From assembly GCF_015832195.1 (NCBI RefSeq), contig NC_052046.1, forward strand, positions 16,236,161-16,300,160: 64,000 nucleotides of DNA, given 5' to 3'. Position numbers and translations under genes: made by a program. Source of the stretch: Motacilla alba alba. Its lineage: Eukaryota > Chordata > Aves > Passeriformes > Motacillidae. The notes under the pieces were generated by a model. It worked only from the letters and a program-made list of their open reading frames with translations. It did not search any database and was not told where the DNA came from. This document shows, in pieces, positions 13,101-23,142 of the stretch (the first letter of the stretch is position 1; each line of letters starts with the position of its first letter).

Positions 13101-16100
13101 TTTCAAATAGGAATTGGCTTAAGATTTTTGTCATCTTCTCTGTTTAAGCTGAGAGAGCTATGTCAGAATTTGAGACGTGGAGAGGAACACATAGTGAAAG
13201 GAAAAAATAAATGGGGAAAAACAGAAGCATTGGATAGAAGTGAGGGCGGGGGGAAGTAAAAGAACGTCCAGTTTCCATTTCTTTCAAAGGCCAGAGATAT
13301 ATTCCCATCTGTCTTTTGTTGCTGTGTCTCCTTTTCTCACTGCTATTTCCCCCATCTCTTCCCTGCTAGCAGCAGTGGCAGCTTTGAAGTAACTATAAAA
13401 AGGGTTACATAAATATTTCCTTCTGTTTTGCTTGAACTGTACATTAAACAAAAAGAAAAAGAAAAAACAGTTCCTCAATGTCATTGCTAAGTGGATTACT
13501 GATATATTATTACTTGATTGATATGTTGGCTGGGGAAAAATATTAAAATAATTTTAATTTACTTAATACCATGATTTTCTTTTCTGGCTGTGAAGTCCTG
13601 ATTTCAAGGACTTCAGACTTTAAGGACTTTTAGAATATCTACATTTTAATTGAGTTGCCATATAACAGAGCTTTACAGTTCTTTCAATCTTCTCTTTCAG
13701 TTAATTTTCCAGACATTACAACTCTCTGCAGAAGCAAAAATTGATACAAATAACCCTGAGTTATTTATCATCGGAGAGAATACCCTAACTGTAAGTGATA
13801 GTCAAGTATATTTTTTCAACTTCTCTTTGACTGTATTAAAATGATAGTATTTCATTTTCAGTGTCCTTTAGGAGTACATAGCAACTTGATTATGTTGAAA
13901 TAATGTATCATTTGACTATATACAAGTCCCTTGCATTATTAAAATGTTTTTATTTCAGCCCACTGTTATATAAACCAGACATAGTTAAAACCTGTAGGTC
14001 TCAAATAAATTGTAGAACTTGGAGAAAAAAATCAGCTAGAAACTTCTGAAATTCAGATAGCTTTCTGTTCATGAAAAGGTCAAGATTTGGCTTTCTTGCT
14101 GCAATGGAATTAATTTTTATAGATAAATGAGCTCTGGGAAACATGTTCACAAATCTGACTTATAGTCTTACTTACTTCTATAAGAGTATGGTTTGAGGTT
14201 TCTACATAAATGTTTGGCAAAGGTCTCCAGAAAATAATCTCATTTGTAAAGGAATGTGGAATATTTTTAGCATTTGGAATAGCTGTCATATGGACAATGT
14301 GGACACAGTTAATCTCAAGAGAAGTCTCCATACCACTGTTTTATTAGTACTGAATTCTTCTTCCAAGCTTTCTATTTGCTGTACACAAACACAAAAAACT
14401 CTGGAAGAATATAGTAGTATGTGGTACTGTTGTAATAAAAGAGGACACCTTATTCTCTTTGTCTGTCTTGAGACAAACACTCTTCCATTTGCAGTACTAA
14501 TTTCAGATTTATTTTTACAGGACTTAATAGCCTGTTTTATCCATAAAATGAACAAAACCATTAAAAAGCAAAATGCAAATTAGTAAATGAGTCAAATATC
14601 TGTAAGAATGTGCAGCATAGCCCATTCACAGGCAATAGTGAATTCAACTAAATGTATATAAAAGCAGTTACAGATTGGTCTCTCTCTCTGTGTGATACGA
14701 TCATCATCCAGTACCATTTTTAATCATTGGTTTCTCATGGATCACTCTATTTTTTGTGAAGAACCTCTAAGTAAGCCATTTTGTAATCAGTAAAACCTCC
14801 AGTGCCTGAAGAACAAAGGGATTATGTTTTCACAGAAAAATTACATGCTAGTATTTGAAGCATTCTAAGTGCTTCAGTTTGGCGTGCTATTATTTTTATT
14901 AGGAGATGAAGCTCATTACTATACAATGCAAATATTCCAGGTAATTGAAAAGGCTTTTTAGGTAACTCATAAACCATGTATTAGTAAGTATTTTTCCACA
15001 TTTGAAGCATGGTACTGCCAAATCTACATTACCAGAAGTTCTTCTGGCAATTTCAGGAGAACTAGAATTTAATTTTTCAAATGATAGTTGACAAATGAAA
15101 GTCACTTCTTCCCCCAGCCATTGGCACATGTGCAGCTTGGACTTCTACACCTTTGAGGCAGTAGCTGAACAGACCCTGAAAGTTATCCACAGGGTTCCTT
15201 GGAAACAAAATGGCTTTTGGTGACTTCCAGCCAGACCTTTACTCAACGACCTATTGCCCTGTGAGAAGTCTTGGTAAATGTGCCAGGTTGTGGAGGTACA
15301 TTCTCCCTAGAGCAGACAGTTTGACACTTGGAGTCAGTACCTAGCACTGTACTTCCTGTCAGGCCAACAGGGATACCCAGTCTGCACTTCACACTTCCTT
15401 GGGAACAGGACAGTACAGAAGCAAACAGAGCTTATTTCCCTATTTACCCAGTTAATTTAGATGGATGTGGTAGGATTCAACCAATTTAATATCTGCATTA
15501 GTCATCCATATTCTATATACCTAGTCCCTGGGAAGAACAGGTATTTCTGAAATGCAGTTCATCTCATCCTAAATTTGATCCTGAAAATAACTAGCGTGAA
15601 TTAGGCTCTTAAAAAAGCGTATCCTCCTTTGGGAGTCAAGGAACCGTGTTGTCGATAAACACCTGATGAATTGAATCCCAGTCTCATGGTGTCTTATTGA
15701 CCACAGTTTAACTTCAGGAAAGATAATTTGTTCTTAGGGATCAGTTTTCCTTTCCAATAGTGCCACTTCACTGTTAATCTAATGCAGAATGCATTACTAG
15801 GCAAACTGCATATATGAAATTGGCTTTTTACATTGGATGAACTGGGTTGTTGTTTAGCCAAATAAATAAATATTGCCTTGTGATGCTATGTGGGGAAGCT
15901 GCTCTGGTATTTTTACGTAAAAGCTTTCACATTTTTTCCAAGTTTGGAAGGACTGCCAGCTGGAGGCCAGAATGTTAACCTGCTAGAATCATCACTGTGG
16001 CCATTCAGTTAGAAAATACACAAGGCCATCCTGCCTTGGTGAAATGAATACGCATAACCACACCTAGCACAACACTGGAGCCTTCCAACAGAAATTACTT

Positions 16101-18059
16101 AAATCACTGAAATGTCAGTCCAGTGCAATTTTCCCAGAAAGCTTAAGATTAAATTACTCCAGACAAATGCACTGAACAACCACCCCAAGAAAATAAACCA
16201 GTGTGACTTGTTTTATCATGTTTCAGGAAAGAAAAATCTTTCAGCTAACTGCATGTCGTTCCAAGATTAAGTCCAAAAATTTGACAGTTCATAAATATTA
16301 CAGTAATGTCTCCCCAAGAAATTCTGTTATATGTAATTATATATTTAGTTATACCTAATACGGATACATAGGGTATCACCTGAAAACTTAACTTCCAGAC
16401 ACTCTATGCTCTTCTGGGAGCTCTCTGGTATTGCTTGTGGTTCAGGAGATGTAGGTGTGCTAGAGGTGCTCCTGTTTGACCTATACATCTTGCAGCAAAT
16501 TCATGCAGTTGACCTAGGAGAACACCGATCACCATGAGATCTGTCAAGTTATTAGTGGTTTCATAGAAGGTAGGAACAGCAGGCAAAGGAGACTGAGGCA
16601 CCTGCCCAGCAGGAGGATTGGAATTTCAGCAGATGTGATGGTGTCTGCCCTCAGTGATTAGTACTGCCTCCTACAGCGGCTGAGCACAGATAACAGGCTC
16701 TGACAACACTTGGTGAAAAGGAGTGCTTCTCCAGCAGTCTGTTTTGGGGCTGTACACTAGGCTATTCCCCACCTTCATGTAAACATGGCTGGTTTACACA
16801 GTGATGGTGTGTGGAGCCTCTGAAAGGCTGCTGTTAATGGAGAGGCAGCTGGCAGGAGAGATTGGTCCTCTGTCTGTTATGCATGACCAAGGGTGATGAG
16901 GGCCTCTAGTCCTTAGCTGGCACTGCCGTGTGCCACAGTGCAATCAGGCACCCATGGACACAGTGACAGGGCTGTAATTGCTTGGGGTTTTCCAGTCATT
17001 GGTCCTGGAATATGTGCAGTCCAGACACTCTTGATCTTTGGTTTACAAATCCTACCTTATTTGCAGTTGATATTAGCCCCTGAGACACAATCTCTCTGCT
17101 TTCAGATCCCAGTTACAATAATGAAGCCGGATGAGAAAGCTGAGGTTCCAGTAGGTGTTGTGATTGGAAGCATATTGGCTGGACTCCTCTTGCTGTTGGT
17201 ACTGGTTGCTGTTTTGTGGAAAGTAAGTAGGTATTTATATCTTAAAACCAGAAAGAGATAAATATATGTGGGCTATTTTCATTGAAATATCTCTTCTCTA
17301 TTGTGAAACAAAACCACATCTGCAGTTTGGTGGTATGAACAATATTGCATTGACATTACACTCTTGACATATTTTAGAAGGGTTTATGAAATGAGTCCTT
17401 ATAGAAACCGGCAAGATGAAGATGTTAAATGAGCTGCCAATCATTCAAAACAGGGGCTGTGGCATTTACTTTTTCTTCTTTTCAAGACTGTCTGCCTCCT
17501 TCCATAATATCCTGTCTGGGCTCTGAATGCCCATGATATTCCCTGTGGACAAGAGTGGGGATTACAAACAGGGTGTGAGAGGATATATATTGGACAAAAA
17601 CAGACAAAAGAAAGGGCAGGGACAAAAAGTAAATTACAAAGGTTACATAGAAAAAGAGGAAAGTTTTTCTGTGTGCCAGGGCATCGGTGTTTGAAGTGCT
17701 CCTTGGCATACCAAAGGATCATGGAAATGTCTATATCTCAGGATGGAGAAAACTGACTAATCAGCACTGCTGCTCTAACATTCAGTTGCACCAGATAGGA
17801 TTTAGGGCCCACCTCCTTTCATTTTAGAGGCAGGAATTGTGTACAAATCAAACTCTATAGTGTATACCTACATGTATGTGCATTTTTACCATCACAGTGT
17901 TTAGTTTTGCTGAGTAATGAATTGTCAATGACTGACTGCAATGTGGTGTTATTTTAATACTTCTCACAGCTTGGCTTCTTCAAGAGACAGTATGAGAAAA
18001 TGACACAGGATATAGAAGATGTTGATGAAATTGCAGAACTCACAAAGGACAAAGACTGA
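614..18059 (+). CDS. ITGA2: Integrin alpha-2, C-terminal 489 residues (5' exons lie outside the window)
   Basis: ITGA2 encodes the alpha2 subunit that pairs with beta1 to form the collagen/laminin receptor (VLA-2) at the plasma membrane. Fourteen coding exons join with consistent phase and GT-AG ends: 614-765, 1810-1920, 2492-2574, 3372-3513, 5133-5225, 6254-6330, 6429-6512, 9371-9473, 10297-10407, 10870-10974, 11285-11398, 13701-13790, 17106-17222 and 17970-18059. The product covers the end of the thigh domain, calf-1 (opening with KDCGEDELC), calf-2, one transmembrane helix and a cytoplasmic tail with the alpha-integrin motif GFFKR. It follows recalled human ITGA2 nearly codon for codon (YDAEIH, EYFVNV, IWNGTF, MKPDEKAEVP), which separates it from the neighbour ITGA1. 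I see no frameshift or internal stop. The propeller and I domain are upstream of the window. Exon edges are read by eye from splice signals and phase. Confidence 0.96.
1810..1920 (+). CDS. ITGA2: ITGA2 exon: thigh to genu
   Basis: Thirty-seven codons, phase 0 at both ends, between ttttacag and gtaagt. It encodes EPSDAVNSLSLRIDI and NPGSSP, the conserved beta strands at the end of the thigh domain. Confidence 0.96.
2492..2574 (+). CDS. ITGA2: ITGA2 exon: start of calf-1
   Basis: 83 nt, entry phase 0, exit phase 2, between tttcctag and gtaaga. It encodes IPFIKDCGEDELCICDL, the cysteine-bearing opening of calf-1 just after the genu of alpha integrins. Confidence 0.96.
3372..3513 (+). CDS. ITGA2: ITGA2 exon: calf-1
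   Basis: 142 nt, entry phase 2, exit phase 0, between ccaacag and gtgcgt. It encodes NRRLTFNVKLRNKKENAYN and DNLFFASSSLP, close to the recalled human residues NKRLTFSVTLKNKRESAYN. Confidence 0.96.
3514..5132 (+). other. ITGA2 intron with long T tract
   Basis: No exon or named repeat is seen. The one clear element is a run of 26 T at 4539-4564 in a T/G-rich stretch. As a minus-strand A tail it could mark an old retroposon, but no body is recognisable. Confidence 0.7.
4539..4564. repeat. Poly(T) tract, 26 nt
   Basis: An uninterrupted T run preceded by GTTTTGG-type T/G-rich sequence in an ITGA2 intron. Confidence 0.95.
5133..5225 (+). CDS. ITGA2: ITGA2 exon: calf-1
   Basis: Thirty-one codons between tttgcag and gtacag, phase 0 at both ends. 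It encodes SDGTEVSCQT and the second cysteine of the pair in CQISYP, ending RTGQQ. Confidence 0.95.
6254..6330 (+). CDS. ITGA2: ITGA2 exon: calf-1
   Basis: 77 nt, phase 0 in and 2 out, between ttccatag and gtaaag. It encodes VSFDISFDFNLKNLQN, nearly the recalled human VTFTINFDFNLQNLQN. The next intron is only 98 nt. Confidence 0.95.
6429..6512 (+). CDS. ITGA2: ITGA2 exon: calf-1/calf-2 junction
   Basis: 84 nt, phase 2 at both ends, between gaacag and gtatgc. It encodes SESKEQQDSDNQ followed by IPLRYDAEIHFTR, where YDAEIH is identical to human ITGA2. Confidence 0.95.
6513..9370 (+). other. ITGA2 intron, no recognised content
   Basis: This is a 2.86-kb intron. ORFs on both strands here are short and lack codon or family signal. 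I see no CR1 or LTR signature and no splice-competent exon that fits the ITGA2 frame. Confidence 0.65.
9371..9473 (+). CDS. ITGA2: ITGA2 exon: calf-2
   Basis: 103 nt, phase 2 in and 0 out, between gttaaccag and gttagt. It encodes NINFYE and NNFEDIGPMFNFSVK, matching the conserved FEDVGPKF segment of human ITGA2. Confidence 0.95.
10141..10178. repeat. Poly(A) tract, 38 nt
   Basis: An uninterrupted run of 38 A in the intron before the exon at 10297. No retroposon body is recognisable upstream. Confidence 0.95.
10297..10407 (+). CDS. ITGA2: ITGA2 exon: calf-2
   Basis: Thirty-seven codons, phase 0 at both ends, between tttgcag and gtacag. It encodes VTTGNIPVKMASVTINLP and NPLMYLTAV. A run of 38 A (10141-10178) lies about 120 nt upstream in the intron. 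Confidence 0.95.
10870..10974 (+). CDS. ITGA2: ITGA2 exon: calf-2
   Basis: Thirty-five codons between tttctag and gtgagt. It encodes VTCDAQVNPLQIG and KENFRASKEL, which align with human DISCNADINPLKIG and SENFRHTKEL. Confidence 0.95.
11285..11398 (+). CDS. ITGA2: ITGA2 exon: calf-2 cysteine cluster
   Basis: Thirty-eight codons. The acceptor is the less usual tttcccctggaag and the donor gtgagt. It encodes NCKNMKCSTITC, a three-cysteine cluster, and AEYFVNVSTQIWNGTFAA with the conserved NGT glycosylation sequon. A (TA)n tract follows 20 nt into the intron. Confidence 0.94.
11399..13700 (+). other. ITGA2 intron with (TA)n and a GC-richer block
   Basis: It contains a (TA)n/(TG) tract at 11418-11469, a cluster of GTACTC/GAGTAC half-palindromes at 11,515-11,580, and a GC-richer block at about 12,740-13,100 with overlapping ORFs on both strands but no recognisable protein. 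The GC block may be an old unidentified repeat. Confidence 0.6.
11418..11469. repeat. (TA)n microsatellite
   Basis: About 52 bp of alternating TA with two TG interruptions, starting 20 nt after an ITGA2 donor. Confidence 0.95.
13701..13790 (+). CDS. ITGA2: ITGA2 exon: end of calf-2
   Basis: Thirty codons between ctctttcag and gtaagt. It encodes IFQTLQLSAEAKIDTNNPE and FIIGENTLT, matching human FQTVQLTAAAEINTYNPE. Confidence 0.95.
13791..17105 (+). other. ITGA2 intron, longest in the window
   Basis: This 3.3-kb intron precedes the transmembrane exon. A GC-richer stretch at about 16,600-17,000 has no recognisable coding content. Nothing else is supported. Confidence 0.6.
17106..17222 (+). CDS. 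ITGA2: ITGA2 exon: membrane-proximal stalk and transmembrane helix
   Basis: Thirty-nine codons between ctttcag and gtaagt. It encodes IMKPDEKAEVPVGVVIGSI and a Leu/Val-rich helix ending AVLWK, the single membrane-spanning segment. The alpha-chain GFFKR motif begins in the next exon. Confidence 0.97.
17223..17969 (+). other. Last ITGA2 intron
   Basis: This 747-nt intron lies between the transmembrane and cytoplasmic-tail exons. A minus-strand ORF of 93 codons within it has no family signal. Confidence 0.7.
17970..18059 (+). CDS. ITGA2: ITGA2 last coding exon: cytoplasmic tail
   Basis: Twenty-nine codons and TGA, after tctcacag. The tail starts LGFFKRQYEKMTQ. GFFKR is the membrane-proximal motif that clasps the beta subunit and binds regulators of integrin activation. 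The distal tail (EDVDEIAELTKDKD) is acidic, about two residues longer than human and differs at the very end. Confidence 0.97.
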   Translation, partial: LGFFKRQYEKMTQDIEDVDEIAELTKDKD

Positions 18060-20864
18060 AGATGAGTTACATGGATAAAGAGGAGATCTGAGCCACCAAT
18101 ACTAGTTGTGATCAGTCAGTTCTTCAGCTGGAGTGCCTTAAAGCTTAGTAACATTTAAACATTTTTAATGAAAGTGTCTTTATAGATGAAATATTTTACA
18201 GATTCTACTCTATTGTAAGAGTAACTGCAGGACAGTTTGGTTTTTTCAGAAATGATTTATAATGCCTTTTCTTGTAAATTTTTGCCTTTCAAACAAACTT
18301 AACCCTTAGAACTGGCAGGTCCGGAGTATACAGTAACATACTGTTCCAGCAGCCCTTCTCTTGATCCACTGCAGAGTGAAACAGAAGAATTTATTTCAGA
18401 TTATTGTGGAACAGCATTGGTTGGTAATTCAGTTGACAAGTACCACATGTGTTAAAGGACATTTTCTATTAAGTTGATGATGAATGTGTGGTGAATACTG
18501 CTTCCAGACTGGGAGAAGAAAAGTCATTTTTTCATTGACTAGCTCCATCCTTATTGTTTTAGAAAAATAATTTCCACCAGCAAACCTTTGCTTTAACTAA
18601 TCTATAAACTGGGAACTGTGTATGAAGATGTCTGTCTGGATGCTACAGGACAACTGGTTGGGCAAAGTCTTCCAAAAGTTCACCATATTTCTTGCACTAA
18701 GGTCACAACTAAATTACTGAAGGATATTGTTTTGGGGAAGTGTTGTCAAATGGTATGTATAACTGTCTTCTGCATACTTTCTCCCTGAGAAGAAAATATG
18801 AATTTCATAATCACTTACAGCATGTTCTCTGCAACGTTATTACTCATTTTCATCTTGAGAAGCACTACTACTGTTATTCTGGCCTTTATACTCTCGGTCC
18901 CTCCGATATCAGTTTGTCTTTTGATATAAATAGAAAAGACAGTCAAGATCTTGCCTTTAATTCTGTCCTGAAAGATTTTGCAAGACTAAGAGCATAGAGT
19001 GAACTAAAGGGGATAGCTGACTGAGGAATTATGCACGTTACAAAAGGGGATAATGAAGATCTAAGCTCTGTAAAAAGTTTACTGCACTTACTTCTTTAGC
19101 ATCTCAGTGCCCTCCAGGAGACCAAAGTTCAGTACAACCTCCTTACCTGTCACGGTTTTTTTTGGTCCTACCTGTTCATGTCTTGACGAAGTTAATTTAT
19201 GTTTTATATGGTGAAGTACTGTCGTGCTCTGGAATGAGCTCTAAGCACAACACTTGGTTGACTTTGTGTTGGTTACACACCTCAAGTTTATCACATGCTG
19301 TTATGATGCCTGGTTATAATGAAAGCTCCGTCTTACAAAGGCCCGTGCTGTAAGACTGGTAACAGTCAGGGGAATTGGCCTTTTGGCTGCCTTTCTCTCT
19401 CATGCCTGGCAGTTACACTTACAATTGATTGTGAGAGAAGATGTTTGCGTTTTTCGTATGTAGGCTGCCATGCAAGTGAGATTGTTTCCAACTTGAGGTA
19501 ATTTACTTGAAGAGTAAAACATGCAAATGTGCCTGATTGAGAACACAAAGTCATGGTTTCTTCCCCCCAAAGCTGGATTGTAATTATGCTTAGGCACTTT
19601 TCCATTATTTTCTGAGGGACTAGGCTTAAGCACGTTTGAAAGTTTTACTCGGTCTTTTATAATAGCTAATCAGTCAAAAGCCAGCCATCTCTTTGGCAAA
19701 TAACAGCTTCATTTGCAGCAACAGCTGGATTATGCTCAGTGTAGTTTTATATGTGTTTTGAATTTATTTTGTATCTATGAAATGTTATGTTTTGGGACAT
19801 TTTGTTGCGGTTTTTCTAACATTCTGAAAAACAATTCAGATTCTTATATCAATTATCAAACAAGATTCTTGCCATCAGCTGAGTCTGTGACCAAAAAAAA
19901 ATATTTTAAAAGCGGGGAAAAAAATAGCAATTGCATAAATCTAAAGAATAAGCTCCTGATTTGTAATTATAAACTTTGAGGGCAAATGCTCTGAGAGTAG
20001 AAAGAAAAAATTTGTCTGCCTCAATTCTCATATAAACTTGTGCAGAAAAAAATAACCCCTACAGCCATGTATGTGGGAAGCTCCTACATAATCAGGGTCA
20101 TGCACTCCAGAGCAGAGGGGGAATTTCACAATACACCAGATGGTTGAATTTTCAATTTCTGGTGCTGCCTACCAGGCAATTCAGGCCTTGACCCAGATTT
20201 CCTTCTTCCACCTTCAGTGGGAGGTACAGGTCAATATCCAATATGCAACTTCTTTGGGGATTTAACAGTTTATCAATCAGGTAGCAATGATTCAATTCAC
20301 TAGCCTTCACTGGGTTATATTTTGACATGGACAATGTAATTCTCCTTCCCAGCCTGGATACAATACTGTTTTTCCAAAATAAAGGGGAGACATAGCAATG
20401 GGTAAGGTTTTTGTATCCTAACCACTTCAAGTTATTAGTTCATTTTTCTTTTACAATTAATACTTAAATGGATAATTCAGTTTTTGTAATGGGTAAGTCT
20501 ATTGCACTTTTAAGTTGGCACAGCTGCAAATAATACTGGAAATATTATGTATATTTTGTATTGTGTGCAAGGGTTTGGTTTGTTTATTTTTCTTTTACTT
20601 TTACTTTTTTAAAGCAGCATGTTTTAAGTACCCTGAAATTTTGAGCATCAGCATGTACTTCTGTTTGTGCTTGCAGCAAGAAAAGTCAGCAATACCTTCA
20701 GCAAACTCAAGCTATATCTGATTCTGGTCTTGAAATCTAGCTGCTGATTTCCTGACGTACTAGAATCAAGTCCAAAATCTGAGTTGGTTTCATATGAGCC
20801 TATGTATAAACTTGGACTATACAAAAGCGTTTATAATACAATTGACTTCTAAAAGCTAGCATGT

Positions 20865-20945
20865 AAGCTCTATGGGAGCAGGGACTGTATCACTGTGGTG
20901 GCCTGTCTGAGGGCCTAACAGCATTACTGCAATAAAACCCAAGAC
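20865..20945 (+). mobile_element. L2/MIR-like element, 3' end
   Basis: The sequence runs ATGTAAGCTCTATGGGAGCA, then a GGGACTG block, GGGCCTAACAGC and finally AATAAA. This order (TGTAAGCTC, GCAGGGACTG, CCTA-CA, AATAAA) is that of ancient L2/MIR 3' ends. It lies at the presumed end of the ITGA2 transcript. Identification is from memory of the consensus. Confidence 0.55.
20931..20936 (+). promoter_or_regulatory. Candidate ITGA2 poly(A) signal AATAAA
   Basis: This canonical hexamer lies about 2.87 kb after the ITGA2 stop, inside an L2/MIR-like 3' end. Human ITGA2 also has a long 3' UTR. No transcript evidence is available here. Confidence 0.5.
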
Positions 20946-21704
20946 TACTGCTGAATGCAGACTCATTTATTTTTAGACAGCACCCTTAAGAGAAGCAATG
21001 CTACTGAAAAAGCACTGCATAAAATGAGGCCAAATGTGGCTTTGTACCAATAGTACACAGTGATAACCTAAGGGTAGGTAGAAAAAGACACCGCACCTGA
21101 CGTCTTCCAGATCACAGTCCAGAGTATAACATAGCCAGTAAGCTGTACTGTACCATAACCCAGCTCACGTAAATGCAAAATATTTGGAAAGCTCTAGCTG
21201 AGTAGATGGTGTTAAAACATTACCATGGCCAGGCCTTCCTATTAACATGGGCTTATCATCACTGCTATCTAAAATTACATCCCATTCTGCTAGTCTCCGC
21301 ACTTTATCTATTTACAGAATTGGTCAGCAGTAGCATGTCATGACTCTGGCTCTGGCTACACCCCACCATATGTTGGAAAAGCTGAGTTCAACTTTTCAGG
21401 AGGAACAATGTGGCAAAAGAAGAGAGGGAGGAACTTGGCTACGAACAGAAAGATGACAGGAAGACTATTGTCAGAAAATACCACCTGAACACTACACACT
21501 TTCACAGAGCTTTTAATTTCCACTTTCAATTTCTCCATACTTTTAACAGTGGTACATAAACATTCAGGTAGGCTACCAATTTTAACACTTCCGTCACACA
21601 ATATCAGATGAACCTAATCTTAAGGCACAAAGTTCTGTCTTTCAGCAAGTCTTAAGTGTTTTGCAGAATTACAAGCCAGATTCCTTATAGTACTGACTTA
21701 TGTA

Positions 21705-22223
21705 TGTGCTGGTTTTGACTGGGGCAGAGATACATTTCTTGACAGTAGCTAGTATGGGGCTGTGTTTTGGATTTGTGCTGGAAACTGTTGATAACTCAGG
21801 GATGTTTTATCTGGCACTAAGCAGCGCTCACAGGTTCAAGGCCTTTGCTGCTCTTCACCCCATCTCACCAAGCAAGGAGGATGGGGGTGCATAGGAAAGA
21901 AGGAAAGGGACAGAGATGTGACAACTGCCCACAACTGACCACAGGCATTCGGAGTGTTTGGTGTTTGTCTTCCCAAGCCACTGTCACATGCAATGGAGCT
22001 CTGCTTTCCTGGGGTTGACTCAACCTGCCTGCCAATGGGAAGTGGTGAATGCATTCCTTGTTTCACTTTGCTTGCAAGAGCAGTTTTTACTTTCCCTATT
22101 AAACTGTCTTCCATCTCAACCCACAAGACTTCTCACTTTTCCTATTCTCTCCCCCATTCCACAAGTGGCAGAGTGAGTGAATGGCTCGGTGGGGCTGAGT
22201 TGCTGACTGGGGTTAAAGCACAT
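21705..22223 (+). mobile_element. Solo LTR of an avian endogenous retrovirus
   Basis: It begins TGTGCTGGTTTTGACTGGG, continues with the ATGGGGCTGTGTTTTGGATT block and a late U5 with ATTAAACTGTCTTCCATCTC (hexamer ATTAAA at 22098-22103), and ends near GGGGTTAAAGCACA. I recognise this order as a common Neoaves LTR, probably ERVL- or ERVK-type. The middle seems shortened and no TATA box or flanking duplication is clear. No internal viral genes are present. Confidence 0.75.
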
Positions 22224-22699
22224 CCAAAACTGAACTACAACAAAAGCCTGCAAATTAAAGACTAGAAAAATAAAGGTATGAAAATGCATCTCAAAATCTA
22301 TAGCTAATTACTTCAATTTTTTTACTGCCCGTGAAAGTAAATAAAGTGTACATTTTCACAGCTTTAGAAAACTTGAGTCCTACATTTTAAAGTAAATCTT
22401 TCTGTTCGCAGTTAATTGGTCAATTATTTGTATGCAATCACAGGTTTTAGTATGCTAGCAGTTTTTAAAATGTACTTGCCTCTTAAAATAGTCAAAATGG
22501 AACTTTTTATAAAAAGAACTGCTATAAAGATACATCAGGATGCTAATTTTTGGTAAGTTGATACGATCAAACTTAATGGTGCGTTTTTCAAAAAACTGGC
22601 CTAAGATACTCAAAGAAACTGGTAATTTATAGTCATCAATCTATTCTGAACACTTTTCAATCACCTCCACAGGACAGTTAATTGTACTTTAATGCCGCT

Positions 22700-23142
22700 G
22701 GCTGGGCTACGGGTGTACCCAGGAGCTGCATCAAAGCCAGATAGCTCAACTCTGAGGGGGGCTATTCAGCCCAACCTCTAGCAGCGCCTCCAGCCTGCAC
22801 CTTAGCAAGCCTTTAGTGATATTCAGCTTTAGTGATTCTCAGCTCATGATTTCAACTCTTGGGCTTGCTAGGCTCGGCTGGGGCATGCAGCAGGCATTCG
22901 GAAGACCAGGAAAGAGAGGAGAGAGGCTGTGTGAAATATTCTGCAGTGATGTCCTTTATTATCATCTTTCTGCGAAGGGGTTCAGTGACAGCTCTTCTCT
23001 GATGAGCCGGGCAGGAACAGGGGTTTATACAGGGCAAGAGGGGATTGAGAATTGTCCAGTGATAAGGGTTAAAGGAAAGTGACCTATAGCCTTACAGAGA
23101 GATAAGCAAGGGTCCGAGAGCAGGAGAGAGGGGCTCCTAACA
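22700..23142 (-). mobile_element. Solo LTR, minus strand
   Basis: Read on the minus strand it starts TGTTAGGAGCCCC at 23142, has a TATAAA box (23024-23029) and an AATAAA signal (22955-22960) about 65 nt later, then a U5-like stretch. That spacing of TATA and poly(A) signal is typical of a retroviral LTR. The 3' edge near 22,700 is approximate and the family was not identified. No internal genes adjoin it. Confidence 0.6.

Larger units (their letters stand above)
18060..20955 (+). other. ITGA2: ITGA2 3' UTR (inferred extent)
   Basis: Roughly 2.9 kb follow the stop with no other gene signal. AATAAA hexamers are visible at 20378-20383 and 20931-20936. The second closes a segment (about 20,865-20,945) resembling the 3' end of L2/MIR elements, and I take it as the main cleavage signal. 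The transcript end is inferred. ORFs in this stretch are short and unsupported. Confidence 0.6.
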
